From Geothrix paludis (GTDB lineage: Bacteria > Acidobacteriota > Holophagae > Holophagales > Holophagaceae): a stretch of 64,000 bases of DNA. The notes below the pieces were generated by a model. The model saw only the letters and a program-made list of their open reading frames with translations. It was not told the origin of the DNA and ran no database searches. The stretch spans positions 372,001 to 436,000 of the forward strand of contig NZ_JAKZLC010000002.1 in NCBI RefSeq assembly GCF_022808815.1, in the 5' to 3' direction. Shown here piece by piece: positions 17,465-26,100 of the stretch. Positions within the stretch are counted from its first letter, which is position 1. Each line of letters opens with the position of its first letter. Position numbers and translations under genes: made by a program.

Positions 17465-18022
17465 TCATTCCGAGTCCTCCGTGCTGAATCGGGGGTGTCC
17501 AACACGGAGATGCCGTGCACTGATGTAGGCCTTCACCGCCGCTTCCGTTTCCGGGTGACTTAGCCCGGCCTTCCGCGCGAGCCGCAGGGCATCCTCGACG
17601 GATAGCCCTCCATCCAGAACCCAGTAAGCGAAAAGGGCTCCTCCCGCGCGGCTTCCGGAAGCGCAATGAACGAGCACCTTGGCCCCGGGGGATAGAGAAG
17701 ACAGGCGAGCCCTGAATGAATCCAGCTGGGCGGGGGTTGGATTTCGGTCCATTGGAAGGTTGAAATAGCCACCCCAACTGTTGCCAATGGCCTCAGATTC
17801 GAGCGTGAGATCACCCTCAGATGGGCGCCTCAAGTCGATCACATGGATGAATGAGACTAAACCCAGGGAATGAATCACCTCCTCTTCGGGAATACCCCGT
17901 ATAACAAACAAACCGGGCTGGATTTCTTCAGGGTGGGGAGAGCCCATTGCATGAATCGCGGCAGGAATAAGTAGCGCTGGGATCATGACGACCTTTTTAG
18001 ATTTACCCGTAGGGTTGCGCAT
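17465..18022 (-). CDS. Exported phosphatase-like protein (DUF442/dual-specificity type)
   Basis: A 185-residue protein with a signal peptide (positively charged MRNPTGKSKK, then VVMIPALLIPAAIHAMG) and a cysteine phosphatase-like domain: 'QPGLFVIRGIPEEEVIHSLGL...VIDLRRPSEGD' and the phosphate loop 'VLVHCASGSRAGGALFAY' with Cys120 and Arg125. The HCxSGxR spacing matches the DUF442/beta-lactamase-hydrolase-like phosphatases. An exported member is unusual, since most act in the cytoplasm. ATG 18022 lies three bases after the stop of the preceding gene, so translation is coupled; ATG 17986 is an alternative with a better ribosome site. It could act on periplasmic phosphate compounds or serve as a sulfide/redox enzyme; neither is proven. 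Confidence 0.75.
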   Translation of the reverse strand: MRNPTGKSKKVVMIPALLIPAAIHAMGSPHPEEIQPGLFVIRGIPEEEVIHSLGLVSFIHVIDLRRPSEGDLTLESEAIGNSWGGYFNLPMDRNPTPAQLDSFRARLSSLSPGAKVLVHCASGSRAGGALFAYWVLDGGLSVEDALRLARKAGLSHPETEAAVKAYISARHLRVGHPRFSTEDSE

Positions 18023-18024
18023 CG

Positions 18025-18453
18025 TTAGGGGCCGGTGACGGATGAGGGGGTGCCTTGAGTTCGGCTGCTGGAGGAACCCGATCCTGGAGAGGACGCTCGA
18101 TCGGAACGGCAGGCGGACCGCGATACTGCCGCGAGTGGACATGCCACACCCCCGGCACAGGATTGGCCGCTACGCCCTTGCTCACAGCCGCAGCATCCCG
18201 TTGCTTGCAGCGACCGCCTCTTCATGGCCTTCCGGATTTGGGAGAAGGCGATCCACGACCCGAACACGAGAATTGCCGTGACCCAGCAGATCACGGCGAA
18301 GCGGACACTTCGCGAGTCTGATTTTGGCTGAAGTCCTTCAGGAACGGCGCCCGCCGGGTGAGGCACGGCCGGCATGATCAGGTCCTTGAAGAACTTCTTG
18401 GGAGCCCGCGGCCGAGACGGCCGAATTGGCCCTCCAGGGTGTGAACCGCTCAT
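18025..18453 (-). CDS. Small single-span membrane protein, Cys-rich tail
   Basis: A 142-residue protein: a basic, proline-rich N-terminus (RPSRPRAPKKFFKDLIMP), one transmembrane helix (about residues 50-70, FAVICWVTAILVFGSWIAF), a basic stretch (RKAMKRR) and a tail with CCGCEQG and further Cys residues. ATG 18453 has AGGAG at ideal spacing, which argues it is a real gene. It lies between another small membrane protein and the phosphatase-like gene and its stop almost touches the next start. No family recognised; the CCGC cluster suggests metal or heme handling. Confidence 0.6.
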   Translation of the reverse strand: MSGSHPGGPIRPSRPRAPKKFFKDLIMPAVPHPAGAVPEGLQPKSDSRSVRFAVICWVTAILVFGSWIAFSQIRKAMKRRSLQATGCCGCEQGRSGQSCAGGVACPLAAVSRSACRSDRASSPGSGSSSSRTQGTPSSVTGP

Positions 18454-18473
18454 GGAAACTCCTGTAAGCGTGG

Positions 18474-18725
18474 TCAGCGGCAGGAAGGAGAGCAGATTGA
18501 GGGCTGTGCCCGAGGATCCTTGGGCGTATCTGGGGGACGCAAGATCATCAGCGCGGCGAGGGCCAATCCGATGACAGCCGAAAAATAGACGATGCCTCGC
18601 GCCCACCGGTTCTGGGGATCTGGGTTGATCGGATCCGGTGAGTCGAAGGGCGGTAATTCTGACTCGCCCCGCCTCGCGGAGATTCCCGTTGGGTCCTTCG
18701 GGCTGTCGGGCAGGTGTCTGGTCAT
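18474..18725 (-). CDS. Small single-span membrane protein
   Basis: An 83-residue protein with a long polar N-terminus rich in Asp and Pro (residues 1-45) and one transmembrane helix (about 45-65, ARGIVYFSAVIGLALAALMIL), ending in a short tail with two Cys (ICSPSC). Its ATG overlaps the stop of the degenerate kinase gene (ATGA), so it is co-translated with it. No family recognised. It may be an accessory subunit of the kinase-like protein. Confidence 0.6.
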   Translation of the reverse strand: MTRHLPDSPKDPTGISARRGESELPPFDSPDPINPDPQNRWARGIVYFSAVIGLALAALMILRPPDTPKDPRAQPSICSPSCR

Positions 18726-20425
18726 GACGTCAGTTCCAGCGGGAATCTGAGCGTGATTTCGGTCCACCCGTGGCTCGTTCGAGCGATGCCAATATCTCCA
18801 CCCATGGAATGGACCGTTTCAGAGACGTTATAGGTTCCGAATCCATCGACTGGGGGGATCCCCGGGAGACAGAACAGGGGGTCGAACAACCTTGCAAGTT
18901 CCGCATCCGTTTCGTTGCGACCAGGGTCCTGAATTTGCACCGCCACCCATCCTGCCGCCTGCTGACTGGATATCAGAACCGAACCCCTTCCACTCGCCAG
19001 ATCCATCGCTCGCTGGATCAGGAGTTCTAGGCTTCGGCGAACCAAGCTCTCCGGTCCGCGAACCGGGCTCGGGTCAGAATCGAGATCGACATCGATTCCC
19101 GCCATGGTGCCTCGGTTTATGTGAAAGGACTCGATGACCTCCCTCAGACAGACCTGGAGGTCGAACACGCGAACATCCGGTGATTCTTCAGAGGTTGCAG
19201 CCGTGTGGCTGAACTGACGCAGGAGCAAGGCGGCCTGTTCTGAGGCCCGATGGAGGGTCCTCCAGGCTTCGGCCTGAGCGGGTGGGGCGTCGCCTCCAGG
19301 CTTGAGAAGCTCCTGCGCGAAGAGCACCGGGTGCATCGCATATTCAAGATCTTTCGCGATCGCACTTGCACGTCGGCCAACGTCAGCTTGCCACTGGGAT
19401 TCCACCATTCTCCGCTCGCGTTCCACATCATTTGACACATCGCGCATGAGCGCGATGAACGAGGGGCCACCCATATGATCAATGCGTCCGATGCTTGCAT
19501 CCACGGCCCGTAAGGCCCCGCTGGCGTGGACCAGATTCAACCTCACTGGTCGCTCGGAAGATGCAGCCTCCATTCGGCTCACGGTTTCCTCGGGCAGGAA
19601 GGTATGGATGCGCGGCCTCATGGCGTGCCGCAGAGAAGGAATGCCCACCAAGGCTGCGAATCCGGGATTGAGCCGAATCACGTCTCCTTGGGAATCCCAG
19701 GCGATTACGCCATCTGGAATGGTGTCGACCAGGGTCTGGAGAAAGTCCGCGAGAACCTGGCTTCGATGCTGTTGGTAGAAGGCCAGCCCGCCGGCCAGGC
19801 AAAACCCCATGGCAAGAAGGACGGATGCACCCGCGAATAATGCGAGTTGTCGTGCATTCTGTCGGCTGGACCGGATGGCGAGTTCCAACATGTCTTTGTG
19901 GTAACGAGCCAAGGCCTGTAGGGCGCCCAGGACAGTCTGATGTTGGTGGTCCAGATGGGCATAAGCTTCCATGGCTTTCTGCCATCGAAGCTCTCTCTCG
20001 GGCCCGGCCGGAAGGGCCTTGAGGTTCTGGGCGTGCTGTCTGGCTAAGGCAACTTGGTCGAGATACCCTGAGATGGATCGATCGACCGCTGTGAGGTAGG
20101 CGTCTGGTTCTTGGCCGGTCCGCCGGCCAAGCTCCTGTCGGGAGGCTCTCAGGCGATCGATGCTGGCTTCTAGGGCCGCGGATTCGACTTCGGGGCGTTC
20201 GGCGTGTAGTAACCCAAGGGCCTTCTCATGGACTTCCTCCAGCACTCCCATATGCCTGGACGTCTCCAAGGTCCATGTGCTGCAATGCGCGAATCCGAGG
20301 GAGGCTGCCTGAGTCGACTGAATCAATAAGACAGACCAGAGCAGAAGCCCGAGAAACGGCAGTGCCACGGCTCCAAGAATCCAGAGCTTTCGACGATGCG
20401 AGACAGAAGGATATTTTGGAGCCAT
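18722..20425 (-). CDS. Membrane sensor kinase homologue lacking the phospho-acceptor His
   Basis: A 567-residue protein: TM1 (about 13-36), a helical periplasmic domain (about 40-190), TM2 (about 195-217), a PAS domain (about 228-335, 'LVDTIPDGVIAWDSQGDVIRLNPGFAALVG'), then a kinase-like module. In the helix where the phospho-acceptor should be, the sequence is 'RRASAIAKDLEYAMHPVLFAQELL': Lys358-Asp359 occupy the usual His-Glu. The ATPase domain is also altered: the N box reads 'SLELLIQRAMDLASG' without the key Asn, and the G2 region is GFGTYNVSETVHSMGGDIGI. It is therefore probably a signalling pseudokinase or a very divergent kinase. It heads a set of coupled small membrane genes and follows the TRASH-like genes. 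Confidence 0.8.
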   Translation of the reverse strand: MAPKYPSVSHRRKLWILGAVALPFLGLLLWSVLLIQSTQAASLGFAHCSTWTLETSRHMGVLEEVHEKALGLLHAERPEVESAALEASIDRLRASRQELGRRTGQEPDAYLTAVDRSISGYLDQVALARQHAQNLKALPAGPERELRWQKAMEAYAHLDHQHQTVLGALQALARYHKDMLELAIRSSRQNARQLALFAGASVLLAMGFCLAGGLAFYQQHRSQVLADFLQTLVDTIPDGVIAWDSQGDVIRLNPGFAALVGIPSLRHAMRPRIHTFLPEETVSRMEAASSERPVRLNLVHASGALRAVDASIGRIDHMGGPSFIALMRDVSNDVERERRMVESQWQADVGRRASAIAKDLEYAMHPVLFAQELLKPGGDAPPAQAEAWRTLHRASEQAALLLRQFSHTAATSEESPDVRVFDLQVCLREVIESFHINRGTMAGIDVDLDSDPSPVRGPESLVRRSLELLIQRAMDLASGRGSVLISSQQAAGWVAVQIQDPGRNETDAELARLFDPLFCLPGIPPVDGFGTYNVSETVHSMGGDIGIARTSHGWTEITLRFPLELTS

Positions 20426-20446
20426 GGCCCACCTCAGGTCTCACAG

Positions 20447-20737
20447 CTACGGCATGTCCGGCATGTAGGTACCAGACGCCCATACGTCCTTCTCGGGGGC
20501 CATCTTCATGCATTTGGGCGAATTCTTGGGAGTCCCGTCCGCCTTCAAATAGTCATTTGGTGCCGCGGTGAGCGGTTCTTCGCAAGGCGTGCAGCAGAGG
20601 GCGTACTGCTGACCACGGATGTCAGCCGTCGGGCTTTCCTTGTCCACCTCACCCGAGCAGACCGGGCAGATCACATTGACGGCGGGTTTGGACGGCGCGT
20701 TGGCAGTCATAGCGAGGGTCAATAGAAGAGAGAGCAT
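20447..20737 (-). CDS. Secreted TRASH/YHS-like small metal-binding protein (paralogue 1)
   Basis: A 96-residue protein with a signal peptide (to about ANA) and one small Cys-rich domain: 'NVICPVCSGEVDK' then 'IRGQQYALCCTPCEEPL' and 'DYLKADGTPKN'. The order ICPV.G..V - Y..CC..C - YL..DG.P.N is shared with three other genes in this window (20867, 21709 and 22845). It resembles TRASH/YHS-type metal-binding treble-clef domains. This copy has an extra Cys in CPVC and a Met/Lys-rich tail (KCMKMAPEKD...YMPDMP) in place of His repeats. Start ATG 20737 has TAGGAG upstream. It likely binds Cu or another soft metal in the periplasm. Confidence 0.75.
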   Translation of the reverse strand: MLSLLLTLAMTANAPSKPAVNVICPVCSGEVDKESPTADIRGQQYALCCTPCEEPLTAAPNDYLKADGTPKNSPKCMKMAPEKDVWASGTYMPDMP

Positions 20738-20866
20738 ATTTTTTCTCCTAGGGGATCACGGCGGGGGAATGAAGGTGGGCCTTGGCCGTGACAAGGCCCA
20801 CCATTGGCGGCTTCAATCGCCTTTTCAGGACCATGAGGACCCTTCCCATGAGGGGGAGTCCGAACA

Positions 20867-21145
20867 TCAATGCATGTGTCCGCCGTGGCCCGCATGGCCA
20901 GAGGTAGGCATCGCCGGGGCTTGGCCGGCATTCTTCGGGGTACCGTCCTCGTTCAGATACTTGCCAGGATCGTTCTTGAGTTTGCTGTCGCAGTCGGCGC
21001 AGCAGATCCTGTATTCCTGCCCACGAACGGTCACGGTCTTGCTCTTTTCGGTCACCTTTTGTCCGAGGACGGGGCAGATGAGGTTGGTCGCCGGTTTGGT
21101 TTCGGGGTTGGCAGCGAGTGCCAGGGCGAACAGCAGGTTGATCAT
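20867..21145 (-). CDS. Secreted TRASH/YHS-like small metal-binding protein (paralogue 2)
   Basis: A 92-residue protein with a short signal peptide (MINLLFALALAANP), the shared domain 'NLICPVLGQKV...VRGQEYRICCADCDSKLKNDPGKYLNEDGTPKN', and a His/Gly-rich tail (SGHAGHGGHMH). The Cys residues in ICPV and ICCADC are the likely ligands, and the His tail probably adds metal capacity. ATG 21145 follows AAAGGACA; the longer frame to 21256 is not signal-like. Among the four paralogues this is the most typical. Confidence 0.78.
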   Translation of the reverse strand: MINLLFALALAANPETKPATNLICPVLGQKVTEKSKTVTVRGQEYRICCADCDSKLKNDPGKYLNEDGTPKNAGQAPAMPTSGHAGHGGHMH

Positions 21146-21608
21146 GGATGTCCTTTCAGTGGGTGACGGCCTGGAGAAAGGGAGGGACAGCCCGGGCCGC
21201 CGTTCGGGGCTGATCCATGCAATAGGGCTCACCTGGGAAGCGCTCAACCGTTCCAAGACCCGGCGCCGGGGGTGTTCCGAACCCTCCAGAACAGAACATC
21301 CCCGGCGCCGGCGGCACCCCGAAGGGTGCCCTCCCCTGGTCCTGGGTCCTGCGGCGGAGGCGTGTCGCAGGTTCCGTCACGGTCCACTTTTTCGTGACGG
21401 CCCCCTCCAGGAACACAGAGGAGATCCGCAGGCAGCAGCCGACCGTCAAGCTTCGCCCTTGCGTCGCCTGACCTGTCGAACCAACATCCTGCTTGCGGAA
21501 TGGGTGCACAAAACCTCTCTTACCCCGTTTGAAGGGCATGCGTCTGGGAATCCCAGGGAACATTTCGAGCGATCGGATTGGGATCGCTGAGTGTGTTGGC
21601 CAAACTCC
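21146..21608. other. Non-coding stretch with three strong hairpins
   Basis: No convincing gene. An 18-base inverted repeat with one G-U type mismatch lies at 21260-21277/21294-21311, GGCACCC..GGGTGCC at about 21313-21330, and CCGTCACG..CGTGACGG at about 21377-21402. On the minus strand these follow the paralogue-3 gene and precede paralogue 2, so they may terminate or attenuate transcription within the operon or stabilise its mRNA. They could also be remnants of a small repeat element. Confidence 0.5.
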
Positions 21609-21708
21609 TTAGTGGAGGTGGATGGTGTCGGTGATCAGTGCCTCGCCGGCCCGTTCGAAGTAGATGGCGAGTTCCAATCCGCCGGAATGGGCGAATTCAT
21701 CTCTCGAC
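21609..21708 (-). pseudogene. Frame-displaced coding-like tail after paralogue 3
   Basis: Immediately after the stop at 21709, another minus-strand frame reads protein-like sequence: ESRDEFAHSGGLELAIYFER, then AGEALITDTIHLH and a stop. It has no credible start of its own (ATG at about 21759 lacks a ribosome site). It may be the lost C-terminal part of the upstream TRASH-like protein, cut off by a one-base frameshift, or the remnant of a separate gene. Confidence is low. Confidence 0.3.
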
Positions 21709-22122
21709 TCAGTGCTGATGGCCCTCGTGAGCTTGGTGGGAGGAGTCGGGTTTGCCTTCATCCTTCTTTGGGCCCTCTTTCGAATCGCGCGTCGGGTCGT
21801 TGAGAGGCCTTCCCTCCTTGTCGAGGTACTTGTCGTAATCCTCCGACATGGCAGGCCCACATCCATCACAGCAGACCAAGTAGTAGTTGCCCCGGATCAC
21901 CACCTCTCGGTCTCGACCTGGCTTGACGGGTTGCCCCATGACGGGGCAGATCGTGTTGGTGGCCTTCACTTTTGGCCCGCTGTCCTGATGCCCGGAATGA
22001 TCCTGGGTGGTGCTGTGTCCTCCGTGGCCGGAGTGTCCGCCATGGCTGGGGCCACACTGCGCCATGGCGGGGGATGCAGCCAACGACAGCAGGACGGGCA
22101 GGAGCAGGGTGTATGGGTTCAT
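21709..22122 (-). CDS. Secreted His-rich TRASH/YHS-like metal-binding protein (paralogue 3)
   Basis: A 137-residue protein: signal peptide ending AMA, then a His-rich mature N-terminus (CGPSHGGHSGHGGHSTTQDH), the shared Cys domain 'NTICPVMGQPVK...IRGNYYLVCCDGCGPAMSEDYDKYLDKEGRPLN', and a polar tail ending in SSHQAHEGHQH. With His clusters on both sides it is the most metal-rich of the four paralogues. ATG 22122 has AAGGAGG at good spacing. A different frame beyond the stop continues with protein-like sequence, so the C-terminus may have been longer. Confidence 0.78.
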   Translation of the reverse strand: MNPYTLLLPVLLSLAASPAMAQCGPSHGGHSGHGGHSTTQDHSGHQDSGPKVKATNTICPVMGQPVKPGRDREVVIRGNYYLVCCDGCGPAMSEDYDKYLDKEGRPLNDPTRDSKEGPKKDEGKPDSSHQAHEGHQH

Positions 22123-22163
22123 TTCAACCTCCTTGGGGTGAAGTGTTCGAAAGCCGGCGGAGT

Positions 22164-22397
22164 TCACGGCTGATCAGGTTTCGACGGGACCGGATCCGGG
22201 TCAGGACCGCGGTCGTTTTTGGGATGCCCCGGGAGGCCCGATTCCCCCGGATTTCGCTGAGATTCGGCTGGTCCAGAACGGGGAGCCTCGCGCTCTGCCG
22301 TTCGGGGTTGGGGCTCTCGGGAGGGGCCATGGTGGCCCTTACCGTGGAAGATCATCCAGCCCAGCGCCATCATGATGCCCATGGCGAGAATGTTCAT
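22164..22397 (-). CDS. Small single-span membrane protein
   Basis: A 77-residue protein with an N-terminal transmembrane helix (MNILAMGIMMALGWMIFHG), a His pair (GKGHHG) at its end, and a disordered Pro/Arg-rich tail. ATG 22397 has AGGAGG directly upstream, which supports it as a gene despite its simplicity. The Met-rich helix followed by HGKGHH is similar to small accessory proteins seen beside copper exporters. No family recognised. Confidence 0.58.
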   Translation of the reverse strand: MNILAMGIMMALGWMIFHGKGHHGPSREPQPRTAEREAPRSGPAESQRNPGESGLPGHPKNDRGPDPDPVPSKPDQP

Positions 22398-22844
22398 GAA
22401 TGCCTCCTGTCTGAGTGGCAGTACCGCGTGAGGGGTTCGATCAGGCATGAACGATCTGCCCGTCCGCGGCGCTGACCTCGCCACAGCGGATGCTCCGCCA
22501 GCCCCGCCCCGGGGCCGGAACCGGAGAGACCTGCGCCCTTGTAAGCAGGTCCTCCGGGTCCGGGGGCGCCCATCCGGACACCCTTCCCGTCCTTCCCGGT
22601 GAGTGCCGCCATGACCCGCCCCCGCGGAATCAAGGAAGCACCCGCGCTGAATGAGGCGCGCGGATTCGGGCCGGGACTGGCGGGTACCACGAGGCAGGCG
22701 TGGATCATGGTTGACGGTGGCTCATGGAAGAAGGTTTCATGGGTGACTCCTTATGAAGGGCTAGGCCCCCTTAGGTGGACGCAGAAGCCAGGGCCTGGGG
22801 TGGCTGGCACATCCATCCACCTGGATGAACAGACGGCTGTTTGC
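22398..22844. other. Intergenic stretch, no gene seen
   Basis: About 450 bases of GC-rich sequence between the small membrane protein and paralogue 4. Frames open on both strands look like shadows (Gly/Pro/Arg-rich, no ribosome sites). Nothing else was recognised. Confidence 0.45.
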
Positions 22845-23120
22845 TCAGTAGTGATCGCGTACCTTGCCCCCTGTCTGAGTGCTGCTGGCGTTCCTCGGTC
22901 GCCCCTCCTGATCCAGGAACTGGTCAGGTTTCTGGGTCAGTTGCTGGCCGCAGTCTGAACAGCAGACGTAATAGTTCCGTTCCCGGACAGTCACGACCTG
23001 ATTCCGATCGGCCACGGGGTTGCCCAGAACAGGGCAGCGGCCATTCGTGGCAGGCTTGGCCGCTTCCAGGTTCGTGGCCGCGGCGATGATGGTGAAGGTA
23101 AGGAGAACTGCATTGCGCAT
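22845..23120 (-). CDS. Secreted TRASH/YHS-like small metal-binding protein (paralogue 4)
   Basis: A 91-residue protein with a signal peptide (to about LEA) and the same domain: 'NGRCPVLGNPV...VRERNYYVCCSDCGQQLTQKPDQFLDQEGRPRN', ending in a short polar tail without His repeats. AAGGAG precedes ATG 23120. It is the first gene after cusA, 34 bases downstream, and therefore ties the TRASH-like family to the Cus efflux operon. Confidence 0.77.
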   Translation of the reverse strand: MRNAVLLTFTIIAAATNLEAAKPATNGRCPVLGNPVADRNQVVTVRERNYYVCCSDCGQQLTQKPDQFLDQEGRPRNASSTQTGGKVRDHY

Positions 23121-23154
23121 CTGGTGCTCCTTGGTAAGGCCTGATCCACCGGAA

Positions 23155-26100
23155 TCAGGCTGGTTCAGGGGATGAAGTCATGGGTCCCTCCACCACCTCC
23201 TTGCGCTTCCAGAGGTAGTAGATGGAGGGGTAGACCAGCAGCTCCAGCAGGAAGCTGGTGGCCAGGCCGCCCACCATGGGCGCGGCGATGCGCTTCATGA
23301 CATCGGCGCCCGTGCCCGTGCTCCACATGATGGGCAGCAGGCCCATGAAGGCCGCGAAGACGGTCATGGCCTTGGGCCGCACCCGCTTCACGGCCCCGTG
23401 GATGATGGCCTCCACCAGGTCGCCGGTAGTGTTCAGGCGGCCCTCCCGCTTCGCCTCGTCGTGGCTGAGGTCGAGGAAGAGCAGCATGAACACGCCGGTC
23501 TCGGCGTCCAGGCCCATGAGGGCGATGAGGCCCACCCAGACGGCGATGCTCATGTTGTAGCCCAGGGCCCACAGGAGCCAGAAGGCGCCGATGGCGCTGA
23601 AGGGCACGGCCAGCATCACCACGGAGGCCTTGAAGGCGCTCTTGGTGTTGGCGTAGAGCAGGCCGAAGATCAGCACCAGCGTGATGGGCAGGATGACCTT
23701 CAGCCGCTCCTTCACGCGGATCATGTTCTCGTACTGCCCGGACCAGGTGAGGCTGTAGCCCGCGGGCAGCTTGAGGTCCTTCTCCACCGCGGCCTTGGCG
23801 TGTTGGACGTAGGTGCCCACGTCGAACTTCGACGTGTCGAAATCCACCAGCACGTAGCCGTTCATCTGGCCGTTCTCGTCGCGGATCATGGCGGGGCCAT
23901 TCGTCCACTTCAGTTCGGCAATTTCCTCCATGGGGATCATGGCGCCATTGGGTGCGGGAACCAGAACACGCTTCAGCGCTTCAGGACTCTCGCGGTAATC
24001 CCGGGCGTAGCGCACGTTCACGGGGTAGCGGGCCCGGCCGTCATAGACCGTGCTCTGGTTGTCTCCGCCGATGGCGGTCATCACCAGCATGTTGGCCTGC
24101 TCCACGCTGAGCCCGTAGCGGGCCAGCTGGTCGCGCTTGAGCACGAAGTCCAGGAAGTAGCCCTGGGCCGTGCGCTCCGCGAAGGCGCTGCGGGTGCCCG
24201 GAACGCCCGACAGGATTCGCTCCGCGTCGACCGACACCTTCTGGATCGTCTCCAGGTCGGCGCCGTTGATCTTGAGGCCGACGGGGGTGCGGATGCCTGT
24301 ACTGAGCATGTCGAGGCGGGCCTTGATGGGCATGGTCCAGGCGTTGGGGATGGCCGGGAGTTTCACCACGCGGTCCAGCTCCGCGACAATATCCTCCTGG
24401 GTGATGCGATCCCGCCAGATGGGCCGGAGCAACGCTTTCAGGAAGTCCGGAGCCCAGGAGCTGAACCACCTAGGCTTCTCGCGCCACTGGTCTTCGGGCT
24501 TGAGGACGATGACCGTCTCCATCATGGAGAAGGGGGCGGGATCCGTGGCGGTGTCCGCCCGGCCCGCCTTGCCGAAGACGCGGTCCACCTCGGGCACGGT
24601 GCGGATGAGGCGGTCCTGCACCTGGAGGATGCGCTGGGCCTCGGTCTGGCTGAGACCTGGCAGCGTGGAGGGCATGTAGAGGAGCGTGCCTTCGTTGAGG
24701 GGCGGCATGAACTCGCTGCCCAGGCTCATGAACGCGGGAATGGTGGCCGCCACCAGCAGCACGGCCACGGCGATGGTGGCCTTGGCGTGCCTCACCACGA
24801 AGCGGCAGGGCCCCTCGTAGATGCGGTGGAGGAAGACGCTGATGGGATGCTTCTCCTCGGCGTAGTACTTGCCCACGGCGATCTGGGTGAAGGTCCAGGC
24901 CAGCCACCGGGGCTTGAACATGAAGGGCTCCACCCGCGCGAAGAGCATGCGCATGGCGGGATCGAGCGTCAGGGCCAGGATGGCCGCGATGGCCATGGCT
25001 AGGTTCTTGGAGTAGGCCAGGGGCTTGAAGAGGCGACCCTCCTGGTCCAGCAGGGTGAAGATGGGCATGAAGCTCACCGCCACCACCAGCAGGGAGAAGA
25101 ACACCGATGGCCCCACCTCCATCAGGGCCTCCAGCCTCACGTGGTGGAAGTCCCCCGGTTTCCCCGCCTCGATCCACTTCTCGATCTTCTTGTAGGCGTT
25201 CTCCACCTCCACGATGGCGCCATCCACCAGCACGCCGATGGAGATGGCGATGCCCGCCAGGCTCATGAGGTTGGCGTTCTGCCCGATGCCGTACATCGGG
25301 ATGAAGGCCAGCGCCACGCTCACGGGGATGGTGATGATGGGCACCAGGGCCGAGGGCACGTGCCACAGGAAGATGAGGATGATGATGGAGACGACGATCA
25401 TCTCCTCGATGAGCTTGTGCTTCACGGTGCTGATGGCGTGGTTGATCAGCTCGGAGCGGTCGTAGACTGAGACGATCTCCACACCCTCCGGGAGTCCCTT
25501 CTTCAGTTCAGCCAGCTTGGCCTTCACGCGCTCAATGACGTTCAGAGCATTCTCACCTTGGCGCATGACCACAATGCCACCCACCACGTCGCCGTGACCG
25601 TCCAGGTCAGCAATACCCCTGCGCATCTCAGGGCCGAGGCTCACGGTGGCTACTTCACTTAGGCGAACGGGCGTACCGTTCTCTGCTTTGAGCACAGCTT
25701 GCTCGAGATCCTTGGTGGATTTGACGTAGCCACGTCCCCGAACCATGTACTCGCGGCCACTGTATTCCACGAGCCTGCCACCGACTTCGGCATTGGCTCC
25801 CTTCACCGCTCCGATGACAGACTCGATGGGGATTTTGTAGGCTGCGAGTTTGTTGGGGTCCACCTGGACCTGGAACTGCCGGGCCTGGCCACCGACGGTG
25901 GCCACCTCGGCCACGCCCGGTGTGCTCTGGACGGAGTAGCGCAGGAACCAGTCCTGGAGCGAGCGCAGCTCATCCGTGCTGTGCTTCCCGCTGTGATCCA
26001 CCAGGGCGTACTGGTAGATCCAGCCCACGGAGGTGGCGTCGGGGCCGATGGAGGTCTGCACCCCGGGTGGCAGGCTCGAGGTGATCTTGGAGAGGTACTC

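Noticed and set aside
23398-25002. A 534-residue frame antisense to cusA (and similar long frames antisense to cusB, czcA and the BamA-type gene)
   Set aside because: The opposite strand carries clear RND or Omp85 motifs over the whole length; the antisense frames have shadow composition and no ribosome sites.
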